The translations under genes were made by a program, and so were the position numbers. A model generated the notes under the pieces. It was given only the letters and a program-made list of their open reading frames with translations, searched no databases and was not told the DNA's origin. This document shows positions 1 to 11,465 of a stretch of 64,000 nucleotides of DNA, one piece after another. The stretch covers positions 3,939,501 to 4,003,500 of the forward strand of contig JAWNZC010000406.1 in assembly GCA_035771165.1 (NCBI GenBank). Reading direction: 5' to 3'. Each line of letters opens with the position of its first letter. Position 1 is the first letter of the stretch. Origin of the DNA: Paragorgia papillata. Taxonomy: Eukaryota; Cnidaria; Anthozoa; Scleralcyonacea; Coralliidae.

Positions 1-23
1 TTTCTTCGTTTTTGTTTTATCAG

Positions 24-3000
24 GGAAGAGTTAAATGCATTTGAAAAGAATGGTGTTCTTACCAGGCTTCTAGTGTCATTTTCTCGTGACGTTTCCATCC
101 GAGGACCAGGAGATCCTGCGCCGACGAAATACGTCCAAGACAACATCAGGATTTGGGGAAATGACCTGTGTGATCTTATTTATAATTCTGGAGCGTATAT
201 CTATGTTTGTGGGTAAGTAATTGTGAAAAAAAATTCTAAGCTAATTCACGACTTACCCGCGTTCTTTATACTTTAAAGAACACCGCTGCCAAACGTTTGC
301 GCATGCGTGAATTCGCTGAGTAAACATTGCTAGAGAAGTGGGAACGAGCCGTGGCGACAACAACCAGACAGTGAAGACTAAGTAAGACTCGACTATTCAT
401 TTGTGTTTTAAAAAAAGGGTAAAGAAAATTACGAAGGGGTAAATTCAGAATATGTTACAATATTGACAAGGAAGCCATGCACAAATTACCTACCTTATCT
501 TTTTGGTAGTATGCTTATAATTTTAACTTTTGTGTCGGACTCTCGGACCAGTCCAAATATTTCAGTGTTTTCCCGCTCTTTTTCCGAGGACGAGCTCGGA
601 CGTCGCGCATGCGCAAAACGTTTGGCAGCGGTGTCACTATAAAGTGGTTCTCTGATGAAAATATTGTTGGCAATGTTTTTGCATAATCCTAAAGATTTTA
701 TGGTAGTTGGTAATCGTGCAAAGTTTCGTTTCAAAATTCCTTGACGAAAAGGTGATATTTTACGTGTGAAGTTTTTATTTTGGAGCGCCGCCATTAAAGT
801 GGCCGAGCTTGAGAAGAATGAGTCGAGACGTCATAGACTCAATAACAACAATGACCCTTTTGTTGACAACAACAATGATCTTTTGTTTTTGTCGAGTCTA
901 TGACGTCATAAGTTCTCCTCTACTCATTCTTCTCAAACACGGCCAATTTAATGGCGGCGCTCCAAAATACAAACTTCGCACGTAAAATACAACTTTGTTT
1001 TTGAGAATTTCGAAATGAAACTTTGAACTATTACCAACTACTATTATATCTTTAAAATTATGCAGAAACATCATCAACAATATTTTCATCAGAGAACCAC
1101 TTTAAGAGCTAGTATTTACATGAACCCGCGGATTGTCCTGACTGACCAGGTTAAATCTTTGTTAGGATCCATTTATCTGAACTAAACCAATTCTTCTTTG
1201 AAAATTTAGTTTATGTGACTGAGTTTTAAAACTATACAGTACGATCCTAATCAGACGAGTCATTTTGGTTAATCGGGCCAAAATCTAAATACTTTTCATC
1301 GTGTACAGATGATAAAGGATTACAAAGCGATATTAAAAACCACCGTCAAGTTACCCTATACTGCTTGAGATTATTGTTCGTGAGCAATTTGCCGAAAATA
1401 TCTGTTATGCTGAAATTTATTTTATATGTATGCATAAGGAATTTTCAACCGATGATGTTTGTAAAAAATGTATCACCGTTTCCTTGGTTCCAATTTTCCG
1501 ATAGAGATATCCAGATCGAGTGACCAGTCTTTGCTTGCTTTACGCAACTACTTTATGTATAAGGTCTACATTCCATATACTTGTTTGGGACTGTGGTTTG
1601 GTTTAGTTTTGGCATGTTTACCGGGTATGGATTAGCTTGGGTTATGTGTGTATGTATGCATGTGAACTATATTCATGTTTCAAATGTATTTAGCTCACAG
1701 AACTTACTTGGGACACTATATAACGTTGGTTTTACTGAGGAGGGAACCCGGGGAAAAAAACCGGGGCTTAGGAGAGAGCATGTTACCCATGCAATAGACT
1801 TGGATCAAGTCTATTCGACCGCGGGCTTAACTTCAGTGTTGAGAGACAGTGCGCTAGAAGCACGTACCACCCATGCCCCATTTACCACCCATGCCCCATT
1901 TACCACCCATGCCCCATTTACCACCCATTCCCCATTTACCACCCATGCCCCAATTACCACCCATGCCCCATTTACCACCCATGACCCATTTACCACCCAT
2001 GACCCATTTACCACCCATGACCCATTTACCACCCATGATCCATTTACCACCCATGACCCATTTACCACCCATGACCCATCAGAGTTTAGGTATTAGAGTT
2101 AATGTTAGGGTAACACTGCTATAAACAACTACAAACCACCGTACATATCTTAAAATCACCGCATGTATATATGTATGCAAACTATCATAGACCAAATCGC
2201 ATACGATCTCAACTGAATTCAAAAAAAGATTCAAAACATGAAAAAACAGCCCCAGCCTATGTTATCTTCCCCGTTATGCTTTAATGGTCACGATGAAAGC
2301 TAATTTGCATGTGGGCCTAAGGCCCGCGCTAAACGTCGCACAATAGACGAATTTAATCATACGAATTTAATTCGAATTAACTTCGTCGGTAATGCGACAT
2401 AAATGCGACATCGAGTTGAACGTCGAATTTCAGTAGAATTTAATTGTGTTTAGTTGGACTCGTCACTCGTGGAGCCTGAAAACGACTTCTTGAAAACATG
2501 GCGCCGAATTGTCACAGACAGAAGAGAAACATTTAATTCGACGCGACGATAATTTGTCGTGTAACTCGAACACGCTTTATCGTCGCATTATCCGTCTGAC
2601 TCAGACGAATTTAATTGCCGAGACGAATTTAATTCGTGCGTCGCATTTAATACGTCGCAGTTTCGTCGAATAAAATTCAAACAATTAAATTCGTCTGTTG
2701 TGCGACGTTTAGTGCAGGCCTAAATGAAACTACGATTTGGTCTATGTAAACCTAACACGAACTAGGCCCGGCGTCCTAGTATGCCTACCTCTCCCGGAAA
2801 AGACGGCTGGATGCGTGAGCCACAGAACATGTTTGTGACATTTTGCATAAATTAATTTAACGATGTCAAAAACCATAGAAGCTGACTGAAATATAAGTGA
2901 CTTCCCCGATCTTGTAGGCTGAATGATTATAACATCTTGGTTATATTAACCAATTTCTCTAGAGCTTCCCGTTGTAAATCTTTCAGGTAATCAACCTTAA

Positions 3001-6000
3001 ACGTTTCTAAAATGCAATCTCGCACCTCACTCATCGGCACTCTATTGATCGCCATTTTGAATTGACGGGGTAATTCATGCAATAATCTTAATAATATAGA
3101 CCTTATTCAAAAATGGCCGCCGAATTATAATTATCTTATTTACATATAAATTAGCCCTTATGAACTCGTTTTCATGTAGGAAATTCAAAATAATTTTACT
3201 TTAAAACGCGGTCGTAAGGGCTAATTTATATCCACGTAAAATTCATATTGAATAAGATCTATATACCTGCTTAAATAGCGTACCACCGAGCTGCTATTTA
3301 TAGCCCAAAATGTGGACAAACAAACCAAATTAAAATTTACTTTAAAACTGCAAGAATTGTTGGTAAAAGCGGACAAACGTAAATGCTGACGTCATCACGA
3401 CGGAGCGCTATTATAAGGCGCAGGCACATTTGTGATTGGTGCAAATCGGCAATGACAAGCTCACAAATCCAGCCGTGATTTCAGGGGAGGTAAGTACCGG
3501 GACCCGAGATACGGCTGGAAATCGAGCCTAAACACGAGCTCGTGAAGTACTTACCTCGCTTTATATGTTTGCCGCTGACTGACTTATAATATTTGTGAAA
3601 ATACTGATAATCTTATCATGATTAATCTCTTAAAATTTTACTAATGATTTAGACAGAATGTGAACTACAATTTTTTCTGCGCTGCTTTTCTAGGGATGCA
3701 AGGAACATGGCAAAAAACGTGCTGGATACATTTATTGACGTGTTACAAAATGTAAAAGGTACGCTTCGTTGACAGTTTTTTTCTGTTGATCTGTATTTAG
3801 TCCTACTGAAGTCTATATATACTTACCCCTATAGTTAAACATATATATATATATATACCAAAAACAGTATGTAACATAAAGGTCACTAAGTTGGCGTAAG
3901 GTTCAAGAGCGCTCAATACCATTATAGGCAGAGCGAAATATAATTGAGTTTAATGCTGAGTCGCTACTCAGCGACTGAGTTCTACTATACATTATATTAC
4001 ATTGATTACATCATTAGTTTAGTTGGTGTTTTGTTACATTTCTGCACTTTGCAAAAAATTCAGTTCGTTTATTTAAGAAGTGTTTCTTCTTTGCTTTCAT
4101 CAGTAGAAGTTTTCCCTCTAGGCATAAGTTACATCGTTTTTGTCCTGGTTTGTACGCCGCTACATGCTTGATTATAGACTGACTTGATACGATAGTCTCG
4201 CTTTCCCATCTTTAGCTTCCAATTGTGTTTGGAAAGCTCAGTGTCGTTGGCATATTTCGCGTGCTTTTCATACAGTACGTATCAGCTATAGCTGCGCAGA
4301 GAATATGAAAAGCTTCATTCGCAAACACAACAACCGCACTCTGACTAAAAACACTACACAAAACCGCGCAACAACGAACAACGAATCCCGCACATGTAAC
4401 TGCCAACGACCCGAAGAATGCCAATCCCTGGAAATTGCTTGGCAAAGAGCGTATAGTCTACCAGGCTGAAGTTACAACGAACGATAACGGTGAAACAAAA
4501 ATTACTTAGGAATAACGGCTAACCATTTCAAGCAAAGATACCGTAACCACCAGAAATCTTTCCGACACGCGAAATATGCCAACGACACTGAGCTTTCCAA
4601 ACACATTTGGAAGCTAAAGATGGGAAAGCGAGACTATCGTATCAAGTGGTCTATAATCAAGCACGTAGCGGCGTACAAACCAGGACAAAAACGATGTAAC
4701 TTATGCCTAGAGGAAAAAACTTCTACTGATGAAAGCAAAGAAGAAACACTTCTTAAATAAACGAACTGAATTTTTTGCAAAGTGCAGACATGTAACAAAA
4801 CACCAACTAAACTAATGACGTAACCAATGTAATATAATGTATGGTAGAACGTAAATCTGTCAGTTGCCTGAAGATCGCGTAAGCGTGAAACTCAGAGTAG
4901 CGACTCAGCATTAAACTCAATTATATATATATATATATTTATTTATTACGTTTTGCCACATTGGTATACTATAGATAATAAGTACATAGGTGTATTGTGT
5001 GAGTGAGTGTGCTTTAAGTAATTAGATTTCAGTAAAGTTAATAATAATAATAAAATAATAAATAAGTAAATTTACAATTAAATCACAATAACAAATTTAC
5101 AATTACGTGGCAGGGTGCCCACAACAGCTTAATGCCAATTACTGCGGTCCCAGATATATGTATATATTTAACAGTTATACCATGAGCTCGAGTCGTATAT
5201 GAGCTCATAGCCAACGAGGCGCTTCGCCGAGTTGGCTATTAGTTCGTATACGACGAGAGCGAATGGTATAACTGTTTTATTATATAGCCAAGCACTGTAC
5301 AAGAGACAAATTACAGCGAAATGTTTGAAACGTCAAACTTCCGGCATAGGCAACGGCAACTAATACTTCCGCCATGCGTAATGATGCATTCACAGAGTTT
5401 CTCGCTGAGCTGTTCGGCAAACAGCTTCAGTGAAATGTTGCATAAATGTTGCTCGAGAGGCAAAAAATGTGTTAAGCAGATCAACAAAAAAGATTAAAAG
5501 GTTACCTTTATGAAGTCAAAAGGTGGGTAAGTTGTTTATATTAGCGTTGCTGTCGTGAAAAAGGTTTTGATTTCATGCAAAAATGAAACTGAAACACCTT
5601 TGGCATTGAAACTAAATTACTTAGTTGTTTGTTTTTGAAAAAGAACATGCTTTTTACTACTCGGCAAATGCTTATCTAAATAAAAAAAGTCTCTTTACTG
5701 GTGATCTCCTACGAAATGTGTGTTGTAAGCTTGATTTTACCCGTGAGTTTCTTTGTTTGGCAACAAATTAATATCAACCCGCTAATTTAGTCGTGTTTCT
5801 GAAGTAAAAAGACGTAATTTTTAGGTGAATTTTACCATTTGACATGCTAAATTGTGTATTTGTTAATGTATTTTTACACAATGTTGTTTTTTTATACATT
5901 GGTTTGAGGGTGTTGATGTTTTTCTGTATAAAAATCCGTCAATTTCAACTCTTTTCGGCAGTTTAAAAAAAACATGCCGCCATCTTGTTTTTCTCTACTA

Positions 6001-6626
6001 GCAGGATATGAGCTGATAGCCTAGTAGTAGGGAACCAATCAGATTACGCAAAAGCTCATATCCGATAGCATGCTATATAATAAATATATATATATATATA
6101 TTATATCTTCTGCACGCTTCACATGCAAACATACATACAGTACATACACGTGTCTGTAGAAATCTTGAAAAAATTTCGGTGAAATTTAAAGTTACTTTAG
6201 GGTAGTCGTTGCTTTCGGGGGACAACTACTTTGGGGACTATAGATCGTTCTCATCTGACGTCACGGCGGCCATATTGGTGTACCAAAACAATGAAATGGC
6301 GGCCATATTGGTGTACCATCTTTAACCTATGGGAATTTAACTCTATTCTTATTCAAATATTTCGTGTTGTTTTACCAATCCAATGGGTCCACCGATCACA
6401 TGAGTAAAAACGATCCATTGTTACTTTGCCGTAGAACAATGCCAATGGCTGAGTATTGTAGAAAATGGCCACCCATTGTTCCAAAGCAAAGTGGCATAGT
6501 GGTCAGTCCAAGTATGTGGCGTGCACTAATAATTTAGGTAATGATCGTGGTGTATTCTGTTTTGTTTGTTTGACATCATTCAGGTTCTTTTTTAAAATCA
6601 TGTAATATGAAAAAGTTTCCGGATTA

Positions 6627-6676
<50 letters not shown>

Positions 6677-6761
6677 ATCAGGTCTCGAGCATAAAGAAGC
6701 ACAGAAAGAAATTTGGCGGTTACGTCAAGAACATAGATACGTTGAGGACGTGTGGACGTGA
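24..6761 (+). CDS. MTRR: Methionine synthase reductase-like, C-terminal exons (partial)
   Basis: Three exons in compatible phase: 24-212, 3694-3758, 6682-6761 (TGA 6759-6761), with acceptors at 22-23, 3692-3693 and 6680-6681 and donors GTAAGT (213) and GTACGC (3759). The peptide, about 111 residues, contains FSRD, YVQDNI, IYVCG, then DARNMAKNV and finishes RYVEDVWT. This is the NADPH-binding end of a diflavin reductase: CG-DA-NMA contacts NADPH, and the penultimate Trp stacks on FAD in this family. YVQDNI and the helix lengths fit methionine synthase reductase, which reactivates cobalamin-dependent methionine synthase, better than cytochrome P450 reductase, though P450 reductase or another diflavin enzyme remains possible. 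The flavodoxin domain and most of the FAD domain lie upstream of the window. Introns of about 3.5 and 2.9 kb are filled with mobile elements. No damage is seen in the coding part. Confidence 0.85.
281..633. mobile_element. TIR element in MTRR-like intron 1
   Basis: The ends are inverted copies: CACCGCTGCCAAACGTTTGC at the left is matched by its complement ending GGCAGCGGTG at 633. It is probably a non-autonomous DNA element. No coding sequence is evident and the target duplication is unclear. Confidence 0.55.
641..1103. mobile_element. Long-arm palindromic MITE
   Basis: TIRs begin AAAGTGGTTCTCTGATGAAA and end with the complement at 1103. The arms stay complementary for roughly 200 bp, including GCGCCGCCATTAAA near 785 and TTTAATGGCGGCGC near 948, and GAGTCTATGACGTC near the centre. 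Flanking TA suggests a TA target. Short open frames here are by-products of the palindrome. Confidence 0.7.
1104..1865. other. Intron sequence with no recognised feature
   Basis: Part of MTRR-like intron 1. I see no convincing exon, RNA gene or TIR pair here. Confidence 0.4.
1866..2079 (+). repeat. 18-bp minisatellite
   Basis: About 12 tandem copies of ACCACCCATGCCCCATTT. The first half of the array reads CCATGCCCC and the second half CCATGACCC, so two variants spread separately. Because the period is a multiple of three, several frames stay open; these are not genes. Confidence 0.9.
2321..2720. mobile_element. Harbinger-like MITE with TAA duplication (copy 1)
   Basis: A 400-bp element with TIRs GGCCCGCGCTAAACGTCGCA and the complement TGCGACGTTTAGTGCAGGCC, flanked on both sides by TAA (2318-2320 and 2721-2723). 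The interior is rich in GAATTTAATTCG palindromes. A 3-bp TAA duplication fits the PIF/Harbinger superfamily. Related copies lie at 55413-55728 (opposite orientation) and from 60092. Confidence 0.75.
3097..3262. mobile_element. Short MITE, TIR TAGACCTTATTCAA
   Basis: Inverted ends TAGACCTTATTCAA and TTGAATAAGATCTA, with inner inverted AAATTAGCCCTTA and TAAGGGCTAATTT, bounded by TA. It is about 165 bp and has no coding content. Confidence 0.65.
3263..3693. other. End of MTRR-like intron 1
   Basis: No gene seen. A short imperfect hairpin pairs GAGGTAAGTAC near 3485 with GTACTTACCTC near 3546. The 3-prime splice site of exon 2 ends this stretch. Confidence 0.35.
3938..4924. mobile_element. Inverted duplication of a Penelope-like element fragment
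   Basis: Left arm (about 3938-4263) and right arm (about 4565-4924) are long inverted copies separated by about 300 bp. Both ends carry AATTGAGTTTAATGCTGAGTC or its complement, next to (TA)n runs. The right half encodes a broken GIY-YIG-type domain (see 4506-4760), and the left arm is a partial copy in reverse. Inverted partial copies joined like this are typical of Penelope-like retroelements. Confidence 0.65.
4506..4760 (+). pseudogene. GIY-YIG domain remnant of a Penelope-like element
   Basis: An 84-codon open stretch reads LGITANHFKQRYRNH, then NDTELSKHIWKLK, IKWSIIKHVAAYKPGQ and KRCNLCLEEK. This is the pattern of the GIY-YIG endonuclease domain at the C terminus of Penelope-like reverse transcriptases, with its KRCNLCL tail. 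The start of the domain (YxG-L-T) is broken by a frameshift just upstream, where an ETKIT peptide lies in another frame, and the frame ends early at 4758-4760. It is a dead fragment. Confidence 0.7.
5040..5160 (-). mobile_element. LINE 3-prime tail fragment
   Basis: On the minus strand it reads TGGGCACCCTGCCACGTAAT followed by AT-rich DNA ending in an ATT repeat. A similar tail follows the LINE coding fragment at 42300-42845, so this is probably a truncated copy of that family. Confidence 0.5.
5167..6083 (+). mobile_element. MITE-A copy 1 (TTAACAGTTATACC type)
   Basis: It starts TTAACAGTTATACC, then a hairpin module (GCCAACGAGGCGCTTCGCCG), then GTATAACTGTTTTATTATAT. It ends with a second palindromic module around ACCAATCAGATTACGC and GATAGCATGCTATATAATA. 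Other copies are at 33011-33906 (reverse), 37265-37970 (shorter) and 49808-49935 (one end only). It may be a deletion derivative of a larger transposon; no transposase is visible. Confidence 0.75.
6225..6345 (+). repeat. Dispersed repeat with GGCGGCCATATTGGTG
   Basis: Contains GGCGGCCATATTGGTGTACC twice, followed by TATGGGAATTTAACTCTATT. The same block occurs reversed at about 55010-55165, so it is part of a dispersed family. Confidence 0.6.
6625..6676 (+). repeat. (ATT)n microsatellite at splice acceptor
   Basis: About 17 ATT units ending five bases before the CAG acceptor of the last MTRR-like exon, in the place of a normal polypyrimidine tract. Confidence 0.95.
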
Positions 6762-7175
6762 AACAACAGCTTTGTCACTCTACTTTATCAACCGGTTTGT
6801 GGCACATCTCTAGTATTCATTACACTTCTATCAAGATATCAAGAATTCACCACCTCACTCAACTGCTGAAAATTACCATGCATGTATCTAAAGCTTGGTT
6901 TCCATAAGATCGTCTCGATTGCCCCAATTGCCCAAATCTCTCCAGACTAGAGATATCTCAAATCACCTAATTTTATTGGATGTATTCAGGCGATCCGGAC
7001 GAATAGGGCGATCCAGACGATATTATGGAAACCAGGCTCAATAGCTCGAAATGATTTCCTTCCTGGCACGTTTTTAAAGGGGCTAGTGTACGGTACCCTA
7101 TTTTATGCTATTTTTACAGAAACACAATTATCTTAAAATTCCACAAAATCTTACAATAGCGGTATTATATATATA

Positions 7176-7375
7176 TATTAAAACTCATTAATAATTCATG
7201 AGGAAAATTCAAAAGAAATTAAGGTTTAATCAAACGTTAATCAATCAATCGTTTACCGCGGTACAGAACTGATATCAGTGTCTGTAAATGTGATACAGAA
7301 CTGTTTAACAAAACATCAGTTCTGTATCACATTTACAGACACTGATATCGCATTCAACTATCTTGGGTAAGGTAC
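7176..7375 (+). mobile_element. MITE-C copy with perfect internal hairpin
   Basis: Left end ACTCATTAATAATTCATGAG, then GAAAATTCAAAAGAAATTAAG. The interior holds a perfect 33-bp hairpin (7271-7303 with 7317-7349, loop 13 nt) starting GATATCAGTGTCTGTAAATG. The same left end recurs near 19880-20200, 29010, 43705, 59585 and 60885. Confidence 0.65.
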
Positions 7376-8099
7376 GCTGGTAGCGTCCTCATATACTGAA
7401 GATGAAGATGCAAACAGTTGTTAAAGAACAAACTATTCAGAATGGCTATTTATGGCACGTCACTTAGAATATAAAATGTGGGACTAATACTAAATCAAAG
7501 CGCATGCTCACATCACTAATTTAATAATCGTAGCCTATTAAACCTTACCTCGAGGATTTATCAGCTCTTAACATGATGCCGAGTGCCTGTATCCCGATGT
7601 AAATAGTACTTATTATTAAATATTACTAATTATTACTGAGATTATATTTAAGAAATAGACTTTCGAATTCTCCCAACTCACTCTCGTGTTTGCATCAGGT
7701 TATATAAATACAGGGCATGTATTTTCTATTTCTTTCATGAAATAAGGCTAAAAAATGTGCCGTGACATCACAACCGTGTTTACATAGCCTGATATAAACA
7801 CGGTAATTGACCAATCACAGCGTGGGTAAGATGCAACCTATTTTATAAATATAATATAAACTCATTCATAATTCATGAGATAATCAGCCAATTACAATAG
7901 TTCATTCAATCACCTGATTGAAGTTGGATACTCCAGTAAAACCCAAGATATAAGATGAAAACCGGTGTTCATCTAATTCTTAAGATATCAGTTATCTATG
8001 CAAAATAAACAAGTTGCTGTATGAATAAATTTTACACACACTTGTGACTAAAATCTCATGAGTGTTTATTTTAATTGCATTTTCAATTGAAATCGCTCG
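7376..8099. other. Intergenic, no gene recognised
   Basis: Contains AAAATGTGGGACTAATA near 7475, shared with 52170, so it is probably an old repeat. No coding sequence seen. Confidence 0.4.
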
Positions 8100-8319
8100 A
8101 TTGAGATGCCATAAAAACAACTCATTTATCGTGTTTCATCAGGGGAATCCAAACACTCGAAAACAATAAAACCACCCGGCTTTCGGCCTCGTGCTTTCAT
8201 CATGTTTTCCCGTGTTTGGCTCCCCTGATGAACATGAACACTCACAAATAATTCTGGTAGTTGTAGTCACCCAACGCTATTTTACGTCATCGTGCAAATG
8301 GCTTATACGCCATTGCAAT

Positions 8320-8920
8320 GCCCTGACGAGTAGGTTTCTTTATATTCTGGGTGTCACTTTTTTGTTGCACCCGTAAGCCACGGACACAGAAACGTGGGCT
8401 CTGGGAACGAGAATACAAGCGATGTTTTTGACGCCAAGGATTTGGCGGGGTTTTGACGACATCATGTTTGTAAAGAAAAGCATTGAGCATTCCGCAGGTA
8501 TATACAATTGTGGCGCCCTGACGTGCTAGCGGCTAACTCGTCAGTCAGCTATATCATTTTTCTTGAAAGTTTGTGCAGAATGATAGCCACAGTCACACAA
8601 ACGTCATGGGCTTTGGCATTGTTGCATTGAGAATGAAGCGATGTTTTTGACGCGAGAGATTTTGGCGGTTTTTTTGACGATCTCCGTGAAGTGAAGTGAA
8701 GCGTTCCGCAGGTAAACACAATTGCACAAAATTGCAGTGTCCTGACAAGTTAGCGGCTAGATCGTCATACAGCCAGCTTTATACTACGGTGCCTGACGAC
8801 TTGTTAGGTAGCTTTATATTATGGGTGTTTGACGGAATCGTACAGAAGGCTGGACACAGAAACGTGGGGTCTGGGAACGAGAATACAAGCGACGATTTTG
8901 GCGCCAAACAGTTTTTTCAA
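8320..8920 (+). repeat. Degenerate tandem duplication
   Basis: The block GGACACAGAAACGTGG-CTCTGGGAACGAGAATACAAGCGA occurs at about 8378 and again at about 8848, with a weaker middle copy near 8600-8680 (GAGAATGAAGCGATGTTTTTGACGC). Each copy is followed by GCGCCAA or similar. The function is unknown. Confidence 0.6.
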
Positions 8921-9262
8921 TTTCATATATTAAATTTGTAATTTCATATATGAAATTAAACATTTCATATATGAATTACAAATTTCATATATGAAAATGT
9001 TCCAATTCGATATATGAAATTTCTTATTATGAAATTTTTGTATGAAGATAAAAATTTCATATATGGAATAAGAAATTTCATATATGGAATTGGAACATTT
9101 TCATATATGAAATTTGTAATTCATATTTGAAATGTTTAATTTCATATATGAAATGTGTAATTCATATATGAAATGTTTAATTTCATATATGAAATTACAA
9201 ATTTAATATATGAAATTGACATTTCATATATGAAATCCTATATGAAGTCTTATATGAAATTT
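8917..9262. repeat. Palindromic satellite TTTCATATATGAAA
   Basis: About 18 irregularly spaced copies of the self-complementary AATTTCATATATGAAATT. Every unit is its own inverted repeat, so the whole 345-bp block can fold into many alternative hairpins. Confidence 0.9.
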
Positions 9263-9800
9263 TCGTAAGGGAAGGCACCGCTCTGTAGCACTTTGTCTGG
9301 TTCTTTTCAGAAATCGGAACGTTGTCAAATTCTTAAACCCATGATGCATCGACACTGCGTCTACGGAATGCGAAGTCCAAACTTTGCCATGACCAAACAT
9401 TCGGGTTTAGTAATATGCATAATTACTGAGCGAATTTTTTACCGTGCGGCGAATAATTCCGAATTTTTAGCAAACACGACTGGAACGACAAAGATCACAA
9501 CTTATATAATAGTAATAATATTCTTTATTTTTTTATTCTTCTTTAACCCGTCGAAGGCTGTAGACTAACAGCCGAAAGCTCGTTATGATAAAATGTTTGA
9601 TTAGAGAACGTTTTACATAATATTGTTTAAGTATGTATTTAAACCTGATCTTATATTTTTTCAATAATAATATGATTTTGCTTGTAAGAGAAAGAGAATA
9701 AAATTTAGAGTCGTAGAGCGCGTGCTCGTCCCCTCACACGGTGTTACTCAGAGCTTTATTGAAGGAAGAGAAGCATATAGCTGCATGATATAGGTGATAA
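9263..9800. other. Intergenic, no gene recognised
   Basis: AT-rich sequence. A short open frame from 9293 lacks any recognisable domain and I do not call it. Confidence 0.4.
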
Positions 9801-10518
9801 TTAACAATTAGACAACGAGCCCAAGTTTTCTATGAGCGAATAATCAACGAGGCGAAGCCGAGTTGACTATCGCTCATAGAAAACGAGGGCGAGTTGTCTA
9901 ATTGTTTTAGTATAAATTTTCCAACAAAAGTTAAATAAATTCTCGACCATAACATATTCTTTGAGGCTCGTTTAATACATTTTTTAACAGCCAACAACAA
10001 ACGTTCAACAGTCATTTCGGACATCTGCTTGGCCCGTACAGTAATTGATGGAAAAGAAAAGTTTTCTTGCATAATTTAGCATGGATTGTCATGTACAATA
10101 TTGAAACAATATATATCCACTCATTTGTTTTGTAAAAGTGACAAAAAGTTGAAAGAAACATTCAATTTAGCATATAGTTTACATCACGAAATCTTGTCAA
10201 CAGCTAGCGTAATTTTGAAATGTGTTTTGTTTGCAGTTATTTCGTTTTAAACGAACACAGATAAACAATTTTACGATCTTACCATTAATAATTTCCATTC
10301 TAACCATTTTGTAGCCGTTTTTGTTTTCTGTAGAACGTATTCTTCGCCTAAATGTCCAATTTCTTCTTTCATTTGCCCACTCCGTTATAATTTCGGCGCC
10401 ATTGTTGCTTAACAGAACAACCGCTGGCTCTAATGATCACTGTTCGTGCTATACTACGCATTTTGTCATTGGTCAATTTTTTTAAAAGAATGACTTTCAT
10501 TGGTTTATCCTAGAGGTT
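9801..10518 (-). mobile_element. MITE-B copy 1 (TTAACAATTAGACAAC type)
   Basis: Starts TTAACAATTAGACAACGAGC, with a hairpin module containing AACGAGGCGAAGCCGAGTTG and ending AGTTGTCTAATTGTTTTAGT. An inverted, nearly identical copy is at 11466-12186. On the minus strand it contains two possible exons: one reading MKEEIEHLGEAIRSTENK before a GTAAGA donor, and one of about 50 residues containing TVRAKQMSEMTVERLLLAV. Confidence 0.75.
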
Positions 10519-10522
10519 TATA

Positions 10523-10641
10523 TTTAACAATTAGTCACCGAAGTCGAGGTGACTATCGGTGAATATTTATGGAGCCGCGAAGCGGCGAGGTAAATACACC
10601 TATAGTCACCGAGACTGAGGTGACTAATTGTTTTAGTATAA
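10523..10641 (+). mobile_element. MITE-B-type terminal module (TCACCGAAGTCGAGG)
   Basis: TTAACAATTAGTCACCGAAG ... GGTGACTAATTGTTTTAGTA. The ends match copy 1 but the hairpin core is different (GCCGCGAAGCGGCGAGG). Confidence 0.65.
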
Positions 10642-11390
10642 TTTCAGAGGTTGATAAAAAACCAATCACGTTGAAACAAAAACTTTTAAACAACTGCTTT
10701 CATTTTAACAGTGGTGATACTGTTTATTCACAGACGATGTTAGCAAGCCACAGTCTTTGTCAGTAAATAATTTCAAAAAAAGAGTAAACAACTTCCTACT
10801 TTGGAATTGAACTTGTACATACATTCAAATATATGCTAAAAAGACTTTTATTCTGGTGTTTTGGATCCTGTGTTACGGCTTTTTTGCACTTAATTATTCA
10901 TGTTCAATATGTTCTTCACTCATGACGAAGTTTTCGCCACATCGCTACGACCAAAATCTAGCCAAAAGATACAAAAAATACGAAGAATTATAGAAAATAT
11001 ACTTCCTTACCTTTATGAAGTTTTGTTTTTACGATATTTGATATGTACAACATTTCAGTGATAAATGTTTTCAGTATTATGGTCTTTTGTTTGTCTCAAA
11101 AACTACAGACCCCATTTTGAAAAAAAAAAGTCAACAGTTCAATGAATCAACAAATTATAAAATCTCATACTTCAAAATGACAACTCCGAGGGGGAGACTG
11201 AAACGAGTAAAGTCAGTGCAGTGTTGAATAAGTACCAGTCTCTTTTCCAAAACTACTTTTGAAGAACAATTTCTTGTGATGCAATAGTCACCGCGCTAGG
11301 CGGTGACTATCACCTCAGATTCACCGCTGAGCGGACCAATCAGAAAGCTGGAAAGCCTCTTTTCCACTATGAAATTATACTAACACCAAT
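10642..11390. other. Spacer between inverted MITE-B copies
   Basis: No gene seen. Near 11285-11370 a second terminal-type module has GTCACCGCGCTAGGCGGTGAC and GGACCAATCAGAAAGC. This is possibly the far end of the element that begins at 10523. Confidence 0.4.
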
Positions 11391-11465
11391 TAGTATAAAT
11401 TTACAAGTTTATAATGCAAATCCTCGAATTTCATTGGCTATTGCAGGAGTTTATAATTGGTGATA

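Noticed and set aside
1581..2124. Open frames with TTHAPF or MPHLPP repeats
   Set aside because: Created by the 18-bp minisatellite in an MTRR-like intron.
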